Source of the DNA: an uncultured Bacteroidales bacterium
Lineage (GTDB): Bacteria; Bacteroidota; Bacteroidia; Bacteroidales; CAIXZF01
Direction of reading: 5' to 3'
Assembly (NCBI GenBank): GCA_903923925.1
Contig: CAIXZF010000039.1
Span: forward strand, 1 to 64,000
Length of the DNA: 64,000 nucleotides
Shown here one piece after another: positions 48,178-58,145 of the stretch (its first letter is position 1; every line of letters begins with the position of its first letter). Both the position numbers and the translations under genes were made by a program. The notes under the pieces are model-generated. The model searched no databases. It worked only from the letters and a program-made list of their open reading frames with translations, and was not told where the DNA came from.

Positions 48178-49725
48178 TTACCTTGGTCTCCCGGAATCTT
48201 TTTTCTGAGGAAAGAAATCGGTATTTCTATAAATGTAAATTGTTTGGTTGGCATTGAGGGGATTTAACCAATACAGAATTTTATCCATTAATCCGGGTTC
48301 AATTTTCGTTTCAAAAACAAGATCCGGAATCAATGTTTTAAGTCTGTTTACCCTTAGTTGAAGGTTAGCTTCTTCGAAAAATAAAATGAAACGAGCTTGG
48401 TTCTCAATAGGATTTTCTTCAATTTTTGCCTGGTAAGCTTCCCAGGTATGACTAATATTAATCACATCTACAGTAACCCATTGGTGAAGATAGAACTCTG
48501 GTGGATATTTCACTACATCGTGATTTGCATCTTCCAGAAGGATGGTTCCAATGCCTGTGTATTTAGAAAGATAACTCATGGATTCAACACGGGCTCTTTT
48601 AGAGTACATTGTTGAAACTGGAATTAACATAATGATGTTTACTGACCAGAAGAATGTCCATGAAGCCTTAAGCAAAGCGGGTCGGTTTATCCAGAACAGC
48701 GACTTTTGTCTAAATTCTTCCCAACCAATAATACCCAGAATAATAATGAACGGAATGGCAGGGATAATAAACCTTTCCTGTTTATTTGGAAATATACTGT
48801 GAAATGCAAAAAATATCAGGGTAGGGAGGAAGATAATCAAGTGTTTTTTCCACATTCTGAAAAAACCAAATGAAAGGAAAACGCTTACTGGAGGAATTAA
48901 CAATCCAAGAACCAACAATATGTAAGTATACCAGGAATTCGTAATATACTCGTTGGCGTTTGCCATATTATACCTGGTATATTCCATGAATTCAGCAAAA
49001 GGTTTCTGCCAGATATAATAGTCGATCCCACCTTGAATTAATGCTACTGATGCTCCATATCCCAATCCAAACACAAGGGCTTCTTTCCACTTTTTCTGTA
49101 TCAAAAGTACTAATCCCAGTCCGGCTGCAAAAGTGATGGTCTGGAACCGGAAGGAGAACCCTATTGCCATAATAAATCCGGAAACGAAGAACGTTATTAA
49201 CCCGGCATTTCCATCCTTTTTAATTATTAACCACAAACTCCAGATGAGGAAGGGAATACAAACGAGTTCAACTAAATTTCGCACCGACATAAATGGCATA
49301 AACCAGAAGATTGCTATCAATAAACCGCTTAAAAAGGCAGTTTTTACATCCGACAATTTTTCGGTGATTTTAAACCCCCAATAAACTACACTTAGTGATA
49401 ATAATCCATGTATAAATCTGATTATATACATTTTAGATTGTGGATCACGGATTCCGATACTTTCAAAAAAACTGAAAAGCAAGTAGTGAATACCACTGTA
49501 GAGCAAACTATGGCCTGAAGGAACTGCAGTTTTATTGAACATTGGTAACCAAGAATTATAGTCTACGCCATCAATCCAGGATTGAGCTGGTTCAATAACC
49601 AGAAAATGGTCATCATGCATTCCCCAGCCTTTGGAAAACAAAACAGCAACAATACGAATTAAGGCAGCTATTGTGAGAATAACTGCAAGAGGTCTTTCCT
49701 TTATAAGTATACGGAGATAGTTCAT
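48178..49725 (-). CDS. GT-C family membrane glycosyltransferase
   Basis: 515 residues with about ten transmembrane helices. The first extracytoplasmic loop carries an acidic motif (MHDDHFLVIEPAQSW) placed as the catalytic acidic residues are in GT-C enzymes such as GT22 and GT39, which use lipid-linked sugars. The C-terminal soluble tail (about 370-515) faces the periplasm. It could mannosylate or glycosylate lipids or exported proteins; donor and acceptor are unknown. It is preceded on this strand by the C25 gene terminator. Confidence 0.8.
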   Translation of the reverse strand: MNYLRILIKERPLAVILTIAALIRIVAVLFSKGWGMHDDHFLVIEPAQSWIDGVDYNSWLPMFNKTAVPSGHSLLYSGIHYLLFSFFESIGIRDPQSKMYIIRFIHGLLSLSVVYWGFKITEKLSDVKTAFLSGLLIAIFWFMPFMSVRNLVELVCIPFLIWSLWLIIKKDGNAGLITFFVSGFIMAIGFSFRFQTITFAAGLGLVLLIQKKWKEALVFGLGYGASVALIQGGIDYYIWQKPFAEFMEYTRYNMANANEYITNSWYTYILLVLGLLIPPVSVFLSFGFFRMWKKHLIIFLPTLIFFAFHSIFPNKQERFIIPAIPFIIILGIIGWEEFRQKSLFWINRPALLKASWTFFWSVNIIMLIPVSTMYSKRARVESMSYLSKYTGIGTILLEDANHDVVKYPPEFYLHQWVTVDVINISHTWEAYQAKIEENPIENQARFILFFEEANLQLRVNRLKTLIPDLVFETKIEPGLMDKILYWLNPLNANQTIYIYRNTDFFPQKKDSGRPR

Positions 49726-49784
49726 TAAGAATCTGGGTTTCCCAATCCATTACAAATTTACGCATTAACTGCTTTCTGGCAAGG

Positions 49785-49825
49785 AATAAAAAAATCCCCC
49801 GACAGATAATTCTGTCGGGGGATTT
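49785..49825 (-). terminator. strong terminator of the C25 protease operon
   Basis: AAATCCCCCGACAGA (49792-49806) and TCTGTCGGGGGATTT (49811-49825) form a perfect 15-bp stem with a TAAT loop. On the minus strand it is followed by a T-run (the A-run at 49788-49794). It lies 23 bp after the stop of the C25 gene. Confidence 0.95.
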
Positions 49826-49847
49826 CAATTATATTGTAAGATATTGA

Positions 49848-52800
49848 TTATTTGTTAATTACGATTTTTTTAACACTGGATTTTTCATTATTGTCCAATT
49901 TTAGAAAATAAATACCCGATTGTAAATCACTGGTATTTAGAACAGTAGAATGCATTCCACTAGCTTTGATTCCTGAAGGGATAACAACAACAATTTTATT
50001 CCCAAGTGCATCATATAAATTCAAGCTAATGTTTCCTGATTTTGTTAGCATAAAATCAATGGAAATTCTGTCAGTAGAAGGGTTAGGATAAACGTTAAAA
50101 ACAGAATTTACAGCAATAGGATTTCCAATACCAGTGGTTGCACTTACTGGTGGAAAAACTACATAATCAATCCAAGCTGCATCACTGCCGCCAGCTGCCA
50201 TATAATCTTTTACGTAGGTCCAGAGGAAAGTATGATTTCCTGCAGTAACAGGATAAACAACTCTTGACCAATCCATATTCCCCGACCATTCGTCTATTTT
50301 GTCTGTATCAATAAAAAACTGGAGGAAATCGTAAGTTGCTTCTGATGAAACCTTACGATAAAAGGAAATAGAATCATCAGAAAGTACGTCAAAATTAATG
50401 AGCATATCTGTATGTTGATTATCCGTAATTACACCAGATTTAGCACAGTAGATTCCTTCATATGGACTTACATTGGTAATAATCCAGGGAACATCTCCAG
50501 CTGATTGCCAGTTATACTGCTGGAAATTACCAGTTTCAAAATCTTCAGCAACAATTCCAACAGGAATATAATAGATTTTTTGTGCAGTATAAGGACCGCA
50601 GCTTGCAGTGTAACTTATATCAACTGGCGTTCCAAGAGTTGCAAGGGAACTAAGTGTAAAAGTAAAAGTTGCAGTGCCAACTGATGACGAATTAATAGTA
50701 TTAAGATTACAACTACCAGCTGTAATTGTAACCAAGCCATTTGTACTTGTTATGGTTCCAATTGTATTCGGAGCGTTTGAATGTCCGATATTGGGAGTTG
50801 GAATTGTAATAGTTACGGTTTCACCAGGATCTAAACTGCCATTGCCATTTCCACCGTTTACATCATCAATTGAAAGAGTGCCTGCTTTTAAGTAAGGAGC
50901 ATTCAGTGTTAAATTAAAAGAAGAAGTCCAGGTGTTGCTGGAATTATCTGTAATATTAACTGTAAAAGGTACATTGTGCTGATCGGGGATAAAGGTTGCA
51001 ATACTCATTGCATATGCATTATTCTGTGTGCTGCTGGCAGTAGGAATAACATTTCCATAACCCTGAGTATTATCAGTAACAGTTACATAGGTATCAGTGG
51101 TTGAAATTGTTGCATTAACACTATTGGCATCAGCAATTCCCAGATTCTGAAGAGTCATGTTCAGATCAATATTTTCACCAAAATCTGCTAAACCATTGTT
51201 GTTGCCTGTTGGGTCGTTTAATTGCCATGCATTAAGCGACATAAACGGGCCGGAAGCAGCAATTACCTGAATATTTGTGATGTAAGGAATATAGTTAAAT
51301 GCTGTTATAACAAGATGCAAAGTATCGATAACAGTTAATGGTGATGTGAAATTTATTGTAGCTACACCATTTAAAACATTGGCAGTACCAAGTATTTCAT
51401 TATTCATTGTGATACACGCCAAAGCACCTTCAACAGGAGAATTTACCTGAAACTGGCTGATTCCAAGATAAACGGTCGGATTATGAGTTGCAGTTAATGT
51501 TTGCGCATTTGCAGTTCTTATCATCATCGATGGATCTCCGAAAACTAACCAGGTATCTGTCATTTCGGTACCAGCGGTTCCTGTGTATGTATCGTTCATT
51601 TTCATGCAACCATTCATTGCAATGCCACCAAAAGTGCGTTTAATGTTATTTGAATAGCTTTCTGTAAGAATGGAAATCATTTCATCCTGGCCTTCCATTG
51701 GAGGGTTCCAGCTTTGATTGATTGTCGACATAAGTGTAGCAACTGCACCAGTAAGATTATTACCATTTTTGGCTCTTAACCATGCCTCAGCATAACAAGT
51801 GCCATTCGTAAAATCGCCATTAACACAGGCAACTGAAAAAATGTATGGGAGCTGATCTGTATTGGTAAGAGCATTTACATTGGTATTTGAAAATCCTGAT
51901 GTTCCCCATGAAGTCTGACTACCATGACCACAATAGACAATACAACTTGAACCATTATTGATAGCAGTGCTAACAAGTGCTGGAGTTGGATTTCCTGCTG
52001 CATCAAACCCTCCCTGGGAACCATCGAATAATTCAGAATAGGAAGAGTAGGTAAATCCATCAAGTTCTGTTAATAAACCTCTGATATGCTGATAATCATA
52101 TTCATTATCATCACCAGGGCCCTGATCTGAACCTACGCCGATTGCCTTTTGCATCCAATCTCCGTTAACGTTCGGGTTGATTTCGTATTTGAGTAATTTA
52201 TCAACCTGAGTAGTTATATGAGTCGCATTTTCACCGGAGAAACGACCAACAAATAAATCCGGATAATGGTCGGTACCAGCAACATAAGAGTAACTGTTAT
52301 CAGAATATCCTGAATTCTCCTGATATGCCGGAACCTGCTGATGATCACCAACCAGCACTAAATAGGATAACCCATGCTCTGTATAATAGTTTTTTACAAA
52401 TGTTTTAATTGCTGCTGCATTTCCAATAGTTGCTACGTCAACAATATTCGTTTCTATACCTTCTGCGATTTTCCAATTGATAAATGGTTGAACAGCAGGC
52501 ATAAATGCTCCATAACTAATTACCAGCATACTTCCCTGTTCTTCGAGTGCTGTGTATTTGGGTGAAGAAAAATTCAGGAAATGACGTTTATAAATCTGTT
52601 TATATTCCCTGTCTATCTTTGAAACAGACTTATTTTCAGACAGGATGTTCTCTGTTGATTTCCCAGCACTTTTCACTTTTAAGGTAATATCATAATACAC
52701 CCTAAGTGTTTTTGTAACAGGATTATATTGAAATGGATAAGCATAGATTGCCTGACCTCTGAAATCCCTTATTACATATGGAGTGTTTAGTCCTGATAAT

Positions 52801-53249
52801 TGAGATGGGTAAAAAGAATTTAACGAATAGCTATTGTTAAAACTAAATGGAACAGCAGAAGGATCAATATCTCTTGTAAGGTTGCCTTTTGAAGGGGCAA
52901 TAACAATGTTCTCAAAATCTTTGTAGGATGATGAGACCACTTCGACGCTCATTTTAGCCTGATTCGGAATAATGAGACTTGCAGTCATTCTTGGAAGATC
53001 AGGATCGCCTTTTGATAGAATAGGGGATGTGCCTTCCAGTTCAATTGTACAGGCATTCCCCTGTGCAGTATGAACATTTTTAAGGGAGAAACCTCCCAAT
53101 GAAAAATGAACGACAGAAGTCTCAGTGTTTGAAGAAACCAGGCTGACCTTAGCTGCTTGTGGAGTTTCTGAATTTATTTTTATCCACTTGCCAGCATAAG
53201 AATTCGCCACAAGAAGAGATATCGTTAAAACCAATAAAGTTTTCTTCAT
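49848..53249 (-). CDS. gingipain-type C25 cysteine protease, T9SS cargo (copy 2)
   Basis: Large secreted protease, 1133 residues from the ATG at 53249; the longer frame to 53387 adds 46 residues that run into the upstream gene and would bury the signal peptide, so I reject it. Order: Sec signal ending near NSYAG, propeptide (to about 235), C25 catalytic domain with His442 (YCGHGS) and Cys475 (VACVNG), Ig-like and CARDB-like repeats (about 640-890), a jelly-roll domain (about 900-1040) starting AEDFETG, and a C-terminal type IX sorting domain (NPSTDRISIDF to the end VKKIVINK). Copy 1 lies 28 bp upstream. Confidence 0.92.
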   Translation of the reverse strand: MKKTLLVLTISLLVANSYAGKWIKINSETPQAAKVSLVSSNTETSVVHFSLGGFSLKNVHTAQGNACTIELEGTSPILSKGDPDLPRMTASLIIPNQAKMSVEVVSSSYKDFENIVIAPSKGNLTRDIDPSAVPFSFNNSYSLNSFYPSQLSGLNTPYVIRDFRGQAIYAYPFQYNPVTKTLRVYYDITLKVKSAGKSTENILSENKSVSKIDREYKQIYKRHFLNFSSPKYTALEEQGSMLVISYGAFMPAVQPFINWKIAEGIETNIVDVATIGNAAAIKTFVKNYYTEHGLSYLVLVGDHQQVPAYQENSGYSDNSYSYVAGTDHYPDLFVGRFSGENATHITTQVDKLLKYEINPNVNGDWMQKAIGVGSDQGPGDDNEYDYQHIRGLLTELDGFTYSSYSELFDGSQGGFDAAGNPTPALVSTAINNGSSCIVYCGHGSQTSWGTSGFSNTNVNALTNTDQLPYIFSVACVNGDFTNGTCYAEAWLRAKNGNNLTGAVATLMSTINQSWNPPMEGQDEMISILTESYSNNIKRTFGGIAMNGCMKMNDTYTGTAGTEMTDTWLVFGDPSMMIRTANAQTLTATHNPTVYLGISQFQVNSPVEGALACITMNNEILGTANVLNGVATINFTSPLTVIDTLHLVITAFNYIPYITNIQVIAASGPFMSLNAWQLNDPTGNNNGLADFGENIDLNMTLQNLGIADANSVNATISTTDTYVTVTDNTQGYGNVIPTASSTQNNAYAMSIATFIPDQHNVPFTVNITDNSSNTWTSSFNLTLNAPYLKAGTLSIDDVNGGNGNGSLDPGETVTITIPTPNIGHSNAPNTIGTITSTNGLVTITAGSCNLNTINSSSVGTATFTFTLSSLATLGTPVDISYTASCGPYTAQKIYYIPVGIVAEDFETGNFQQYNWQSAGDVPWIITNVSPYEGIYCAKSGVITDNQHTDMLINFDVLSDDSISFYRKVSSEATYDFLQFFIDTDKIDEWSGNMDWSRVVYPVTAGNHTFLWTYVKDYMAAGGSDAAWIDYVVFPPVSATTGIGNPIAVNSVFNVYPNPSTDRISIDFMLTKSGNISLNLYDALGNKIVVVIPSGIKASGMHSTVLNTSDLQSGIYFLKLDNNEKSSVKKIVINK

Positions 53250-53277
53250 AAAAGAATTATTAAGTTTTTGATTATTA

Positions 53278-56200
53278 TTATTGAACAACAAGTTTCTTAA
53301 CCAAGTTATTATTTCCACTGGTAAACTGGCAGAAATAAACGCCCTTGTTAAGGTCAGAGGCATTAAAATAATAGGTATGCTGGCCACTTCCTAATTCTTT
53401 CTGCTGCAATACAACAGAAACTTCTCTGCCAGTAGCATCAAAAACTTTCAAATTGATTTTCTGATTCTTTTCAATGAAGAAAACAAATTTTGTTTGACCT
53501 GATGTTGGATTAGGAATAACTGAAAAATTTATATTCTTGTTATCAACTTCCGGAGTTCCAATAGCTATTCCGGCCATTGAAGGGAATACAACAAAGTCAA
53601 TCCATGAACAATCGCCACCTGAAGAGTAAGAATAATCCTTTTCGTAAACCCATTTAAATAAATGAGTTCCTAAAGGTGCAAGGTATGCAACTCTACCCCA
53701 GGCCACATTTCCCGACCATTCGTCAAGTTTGGTATCATCAATAAAAAACCGAAGAAAATCATAACCATCTTCAGATGAAACTTTCCGGTAAAAGGAAATA
53801 GTGTCTTCAACTAAAACTTCTGCATTCAGGAAAACTGTTGTTAATTCCTGATCAGCAATATCGCCAGATTGCAGGCAGTACAAACCTTCGTAAGGATTCG
53901 TTGTAGTAACGAACCATGGAGCAGGTCCACTTTGTTGCCATGGCATATGGGTAAGATCTCCTGTTTCAAAATCTTCAGCAATCAATCCAACAGTAGGGAC
54001 GAAAATCGCATTGGCTGTATAAGCACCTGAACCAACGGCAAATGAAAGATTAACAGGATCGCCAACCTGTGCGCCGCTGCTTACCGTCATATCAAAATGT
54101 GCAACATCAGTTGCGTTCACTACCATTGTATTAAGGTTGCTGCTGCCTGAAGTCAAAGTTGCAATACTGCTGTTAGTACTCATGTTTGCAATTGTCAAAG
54201 GAGCATCAGAATGTCCGTTGTTCTTAACTTCAACATTTAAAATAACAGTTTCTCCCGGATCAAGACGCGAATTTCCATTACCTGAAGCGTCATTAATTGT
54301 AAAACTTCCTACTACAAAATTTGGTGCATTCACAGTTGAACTAAATGTTCCAGGCCAGGTGTTTCCACTGTTATCCTGAATAGTTAAACTGAAAGTAACT
54401 ACATGCTGATCAGGAATATTATTAGCAAAGGTTACACTATATGCATTATTAACAGTACTTGTATTGTTGGTTGCAATGTTCCCATAACTTGCTGTAGGAG
54501 CATTAATGGTAACATAAGGATCCGTTGAAGAAATAGTTGCTGTAACATTGTTGCAATCAGCCATTCCCCAGTTCTTTAAAGTCATGTTATAGGATACTGT
54601 TTCAGCGAAATCTGCATGACCATTATTATTACCGGCAGGATCCAATAGCTGATAATTATTCATTAATACATAAGGTCCACTTGGAGTGGCAACCATGATT
54701 GAATCAATATAGGGTTGAAGGTTTTGTCCGGTAATTACAATAGTGGCATAACCGGGAGTTGTAATTGGATTAATACTAACAACGGCAGTTCCATTGTTAT
54801 CGGCAAGTGCAGCACCATAAAGTACACCACCTTTTGAAATTGCCACATAGGCATAAGGATTGGTATTTACAGTGAAAGAAGTTGTTGCAAGTGGCATCAA
54901 TCCCGGATAATTTGCAGTCATAGGTGGAGGTACTGAGAAATAGGTCATCAGTGACGGATCTCCCATTAAATGATAAATTTCCCAATAGTAAGTAGCACTG
55001 TTTGGTGCCCCTGCTGTAACTGCAAGATTGCCGGCAACATTCATTTGCCCCATTGTCATTGCCCATTGCCCGAATCCTTCACCATGATTATGGAAAGTTC
55101 TGTCATAATTCCCCATCAAACCATTTCCTGCGGCCCAGGTAGGATTAGCTACAATCTGTCGAACACCACAACCATAATAAAAATCTTCATCCCAGTAGCT
55201 CACATTTGAACCACCGATGTAACCAACAGCACCTTTTTCATTTGCTCTTAACAAAGCCTCACCAAAGCAAACAGGATCGTCAAATTTATTAGTTAAGCAA
55301 CAATTTCCAATCATCAATGGGTACTTGTGAGCATTTGTAAGGTTAGCCACGTCGCTTACTGAAAAACTCGGATCAGCCCAGCCACTTGAACTTCCGTGTG
55401 CTGTGTAATTTGCATATCCACAACCGTTACTTACATCTGTTCTGATGGCTGCCGCCGAAGTTTGAGAAAGCGGATACAGATAAGTATGTGATGTTAAACC
55501 ATGAGCAGCATTAAAATAATTATCGGTACCATAATTAATCTGACCATTTCCGTAAGTAGGAGCCATTCCTGCATCAACGCCTGCAATCATAACCACGTTG
55601 TTAAGAAAACTTGGATCTGGCATCAGATACTTTTCGTATTCCAATGATTTATTTAGCTGGGGTAACAGCTGGGATTCATTATTTGCCGACATCCTCCCGA
55701 TATAAAGTTCAGGAAGCATATCATTAGTATATTCAACATAATAAAAATCAGAAACATGGCCGTTTCCAGGGAAACTTGGCATATCAGCAATGTCACCAAT
55801 TAATAAAACAAAAGATGGCGCTGGATCATTTGCTGTTCCTGCCTGATATAATCCCTGAAGGTAATTTTTAATTGAAGTTGTGGTTGTACCAACATTTGGA
55901 TTGTTTGTATAAGCCTCAACTACATTAAAACCTTTTTTCTTTTTCCAATTGATAAATGGTGTTAAAGCATTCTGATATTGAGGAGGAGATACAATTACAT
56001 ACTTTACAGGGTAATGAGTCAAAGTGTCTTTAACAGAGGCAATTGCTTTGCTATTAATTGCCAATTGGTTAAAACCTAAGAAATAAGGACTATTATTTTT
56101 TTCCTTCAACTTTTTAGTTGCTAGCTCATCACTGTTGGTGAAGATAACCTCAACAGTGATATCTGTAATAACTTTTATTGAATTTGTAACAGGATTATAC

Positions 56201-56733
56201 TGCATTTCAGCAATATTCAGTCTGCCCAGACGAGTACCTCTCATGATGCCTAATACATCAACACTGGCAACTTGTTCCGGAAAGAATGAATTTGTTTTGT
56301 AAACCTTTTTATTAATCTGAAATGGAGGAGTTCCAGTGTTTGTTTTAGCAACAGATGGTTGAACAGGCATTAAACTGTTGTCAATTCCAAGATCGCTAAG
56401 TTTGTATTCTGTTGTTGTGATATTGATAATCTTTACACTAACCTCAGCTCCAACAGGAATCTCAATCAGGTTCCGGAGAACAGGTACTTTCGGGTAACCG
56501 ACAGTTACCGGGGAAGTACATCCTTCTGCGCTAAAAACGCTGAAATACCCTTCGGTTGTTTTAACATTAAAAGTGTTAAATGTACCAAAGCTTGCTTTGA
56601 TCCTTAACTTCTGATAATTGTTAACTGTAACTTTTGTCGAATTTTCATTTCCGAGTTTAATCTCCCGTGCAAATGAATTCAACCCCGCTACCAACAGCAG
56701 CGCAATGCACAAAGTAGTAAGAAGTTTCTTCAT
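53278..56733 (-). CDS. gingipain-type C25 cysteine protease, T9SS cargo (copy 1)
   Basis: 1151 residues, first gene of a two-gene protease operon. Sec signal ending near LNSFA, propeptide (to about 245), C25 domain with His446 (YTAHGS) and a Cys478-Cys479 pair (GNCCLTN), of which Cys479 aligns with the nucleophile of copy 2. Ig-like and CARDB-like repeats, the AEDFETG jelly-roll domain and a T9SS sorting domain (NPTSGQTKFVF to VKKLVVQ) follow in the same order as copy 2. This copy lacks an obvious extra Arg- or Lys-specific loop that I could name, so the cleavage specificity is open. Confidence 0.92.
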   Translation of the reverse strand: MKKLLTTLCIALLLVAGLNSFAREIKLGNENSTKVTVNNYQKLRIKASFGTFNTFNVKTTEGYFSVFSAEGCTSPVTVGYPKVPVLRNLIEIPVGAEVSVKIINITTTEYKLSDLGIDNSLMPVQPSVAKTNTGTPPFQINKKVYKTNSFFPEQVASVDVLGIMRGTRLGRLNIAEMQYNPVTNSIKVITDITVEVIFTNSDELATKKLKEKNNSPYFLGFNQLAINSKAIASVKDTLTHYPVKYVIVSPPQYQNALTPFINWKKKKGFNVVEAYTNNPNVGTTTTSIKNYLQGLYQAGTANDPAPSFVLLIGDIADMPSFPGNGHVSDFYYVEYTNDMLPELYIGRMSANNESQLLPQLNKSLEYEKYLMPDPSFLNNVVMIAGVDAGMAPTYGNGQINYGTDNYFNAAHGLTSHTYLYPLSQTSAAAIRTDVSNGCGYANYTAHGSSSGWADPSFSVSDVANLTNAHKYPLMIGNCCLTNKFDDPVCFGEALLRANEKGAVGYIGGSNVSYWDEDFYYGCGVRQIVANPTWAAGNGLMGNYDRTFHNHGEGFGQWAMTMGQMNVAGNLAVTAGAPNSATYYWEIYHLMGDPSLMTYFSVPPPMTANYPGLMPLATTSFTVNTNPYAYVAISKGGVLYGAALADNNGTAVVSINPITTPGYATIVITGQNLQPYIDSIMVATPSGPYVLMNNYQLLDPAGNNNGHADFAETVSYNMTLKNWGMADCNNVTATISSTDPYVTINAPTASYGNIATNNTSTVNNAYSVTFANNIPDQHVVTFSLTIQDNSGNTWPGTFSSTVNAPNFVVGSFTINDASGNGNSRLDPGETVILNVEVKNNGHSDAPLTIANMSTNSSIATLTSGSSNLNTMVVNATDVAHFDMTVSSGAQVGDPVNLSFAVGSGAYTANAIFVPTVGLIAEDFETGDLTHMPWQQSGPAPWFVTTTNPYEGLYCLQSGDIADQELTTVFLNAEVLVEDTISFYRKVSSEDGYDFLRFFIDDTKLDEWSGNVAWGRVAYLAPLGTHLFKWVYEKDYSYSSGGDCSWIDFVVFPSMAGIAIGTPEVDNKNINFSVIPNPTSGQTKFVFFIEKNQKINLKVFDATGREVSVVLQQKELGSGQHTYYFNASDLNKGVYFCQFTSGNNNLVKKLVVQ

Positions 56734-56780
56734 AAGATTCTGTTTGGTCTGAATTAGTAATAAATGTACAATTAGTTTTA

Positions 56781-56788
56781 CAAAAATA
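56781..56788 (-). promoter_or_regulatory. candidate -7 element of the C25 protease operon
   Basis: Minus-strand TATTTTTG matches TAnnTTTG and lies 47 bp upstream of the first protease ATG. No -33 TTG at ideal spacing. Confidence 0.45.
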
Positions 56789-56900
56789 GCATTATAATCG
56801 TCTCTAAATCATTGATTTTAACCAGTTTTTAACAAAATAGTGTTATTAACCGTTCTTTCAGTAAACTGAAAGACATGGTTTAGAACGTATGGTTGCCTCT

Positions 56901-58145
56901 CTAGTTAATTCTTTTTTCAACAAAGCGCCTTGAGATTCTTCGAACAGGGATAAAAGCAGATATATAACCAATGCTTAATACTGTTGTTGTAACAATCAGA
57001 AAATCAACAAATCTCATATCTACGGGATAGGCATTAACAAGAAAAGCTCCCTCTTTTGAGCCTAGCTTAACGAGTCCGAATTCCTGTTGTAAAATACATA
57101 GCATGAATCCCATGAATAATCCAATAATAGCTCCTGCGAGTACTACAAACATTCCTTCTAAAATAAAAATTCTCCTTATTGTTTTCTCATTACAGCCTAA
57201 GCTCCATAAAACTCTTATATCATTTCTCTTTTCAAGAATTAGCATGGTTAGAGAACCAATTACATTAAAGGTCGCAATCAGCAAAATAAATGTCAGAATA
57301 AAAAATATTGCCCACCTTTCCGAACGTAAAATGCGGTACAAAAGTTCTTGCTGTTGAAATCTGTTTTTTACAGAGAATCTGGACCCAAGTTTTTTTTCCA
57401 TCGATTTCTGGAAAGAGGCAATATCTGTTCCTGGTGATAAACATAATTCTATGGAAGTCAACTCTTTATCGTAATCCAGGAGTTTCTGCATAAAGGGCAC
57501 AGAAACGTAGATGTATTTATTGTCGTACTCTTGCTGAATAGAAAAAACACCACTTACGATAAGTCGCTCTGTTTTAAAAGATTCAGGAGTAGGGGTGAGG
57601 CTCTTTTTAGTGCGGCTGGGAATATAAACTTCAACAGGATTTCGGTAATCTGCAAGATTGATCCCTAAGGTGTATGCCACACCATAGCCCATTACAGAAA
57701 ACTCCTGATTATCCTTTTGAAGCAGAAAAACACCATCAAGAATTATCGAATCCGACTTATGATTCTCTATATAACTTTCACTTACTCCTTTTAAAGTCGC
57801 TATAAATTGCCTTGACCGGTATTTAAGCAATGCATTTTCCTCAATTACTTCTGCATAATTTGCAACACCAGGAAATTCTCTAAGCTTGTAACTTTGAATA
57901 TCAGTTTTATTGAATGTTTTGCCTTCACTGGCAACAATCTGAATATCAGGGTTAAACTTGTTAAACAAGCTTAATACTAATCCCTCGAAACCATTAAAAA
58001 CCGATAAAACTACTATAAGGGCCATGGTTCCAATAGCAATACCACTTATAGAAATTCCTGAAATCAGGTTAATAAGGTTGTGGGTCTTTTTTGAGACAAG
58101 ATAGCGACGAGCTATAAAAAAGGAAAAGCCGGCAGCGCCATGCAT
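56901..58145 (-). CDS. LolC/LolE-type ABC transporter permease
   Basis: 414 residues: an N-terminal transmembrane helix, a large periplasmic MacB-PCD domain (about 50-265) and three C-terminal helices with the FtsX fold. LolC/E proteins extract lipoproteins from the inner membrane for delivery to the outer membrane. No LolD ATPase is adjacent. The many lipoproteins in this window give it a plausible load. The ATG shares one base with the stop of the upstream methyltransferase. Confidence 0.88.
   Translation of the reverse strand: MHGAAGFSFFIARRYLVSKKTHNLINLISGISISGIAIGTMALIVVLSVFNGFEGLVLSLFNKFNPDIQIVASEGKTFNKTDIQSYKLREFPGVANYAEVIEENALLKYRSRQFIATLKGVSESYIENHKSDSIILDGVFLLQKDNQEFSVMGYGVAYTLGINLADYRNPVEVYIPSRTKKSLTPTPESFKTERLIVSGVFSIQQEYDNKYIYVSVPFMQKLLDYDKELTSIELCLSPGTDIASFQKSMEKKLGSRFSVKNRFQQQELLYRILRSERWAIFFILTFILLIATFNVIGSLTMLILEKRNDIRVLWSLGCNEKTIRRIFILEGMFVVLAGAIIGLFMGFMLCILQQEFGLVKLGSKEGAFLVNAYPVDMRFVDFLIVTTTVLSIGYISAFIPVRRISRRFVEKRIN

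Noticed and set aside
53250..53387. Extended N terminus of the second C25 protease
   Set aside because: It overlaps the upstream coding region and would place 46 unrelated residues before a perfectly good signal peptide.
56855..56872. Inverted repeat CTTTCAG-TAAA-CTGAAAG upstream of the C25 operon as a terminator
   Set aside because: Only a 7-bp stem, and no T-run follows on either strand.
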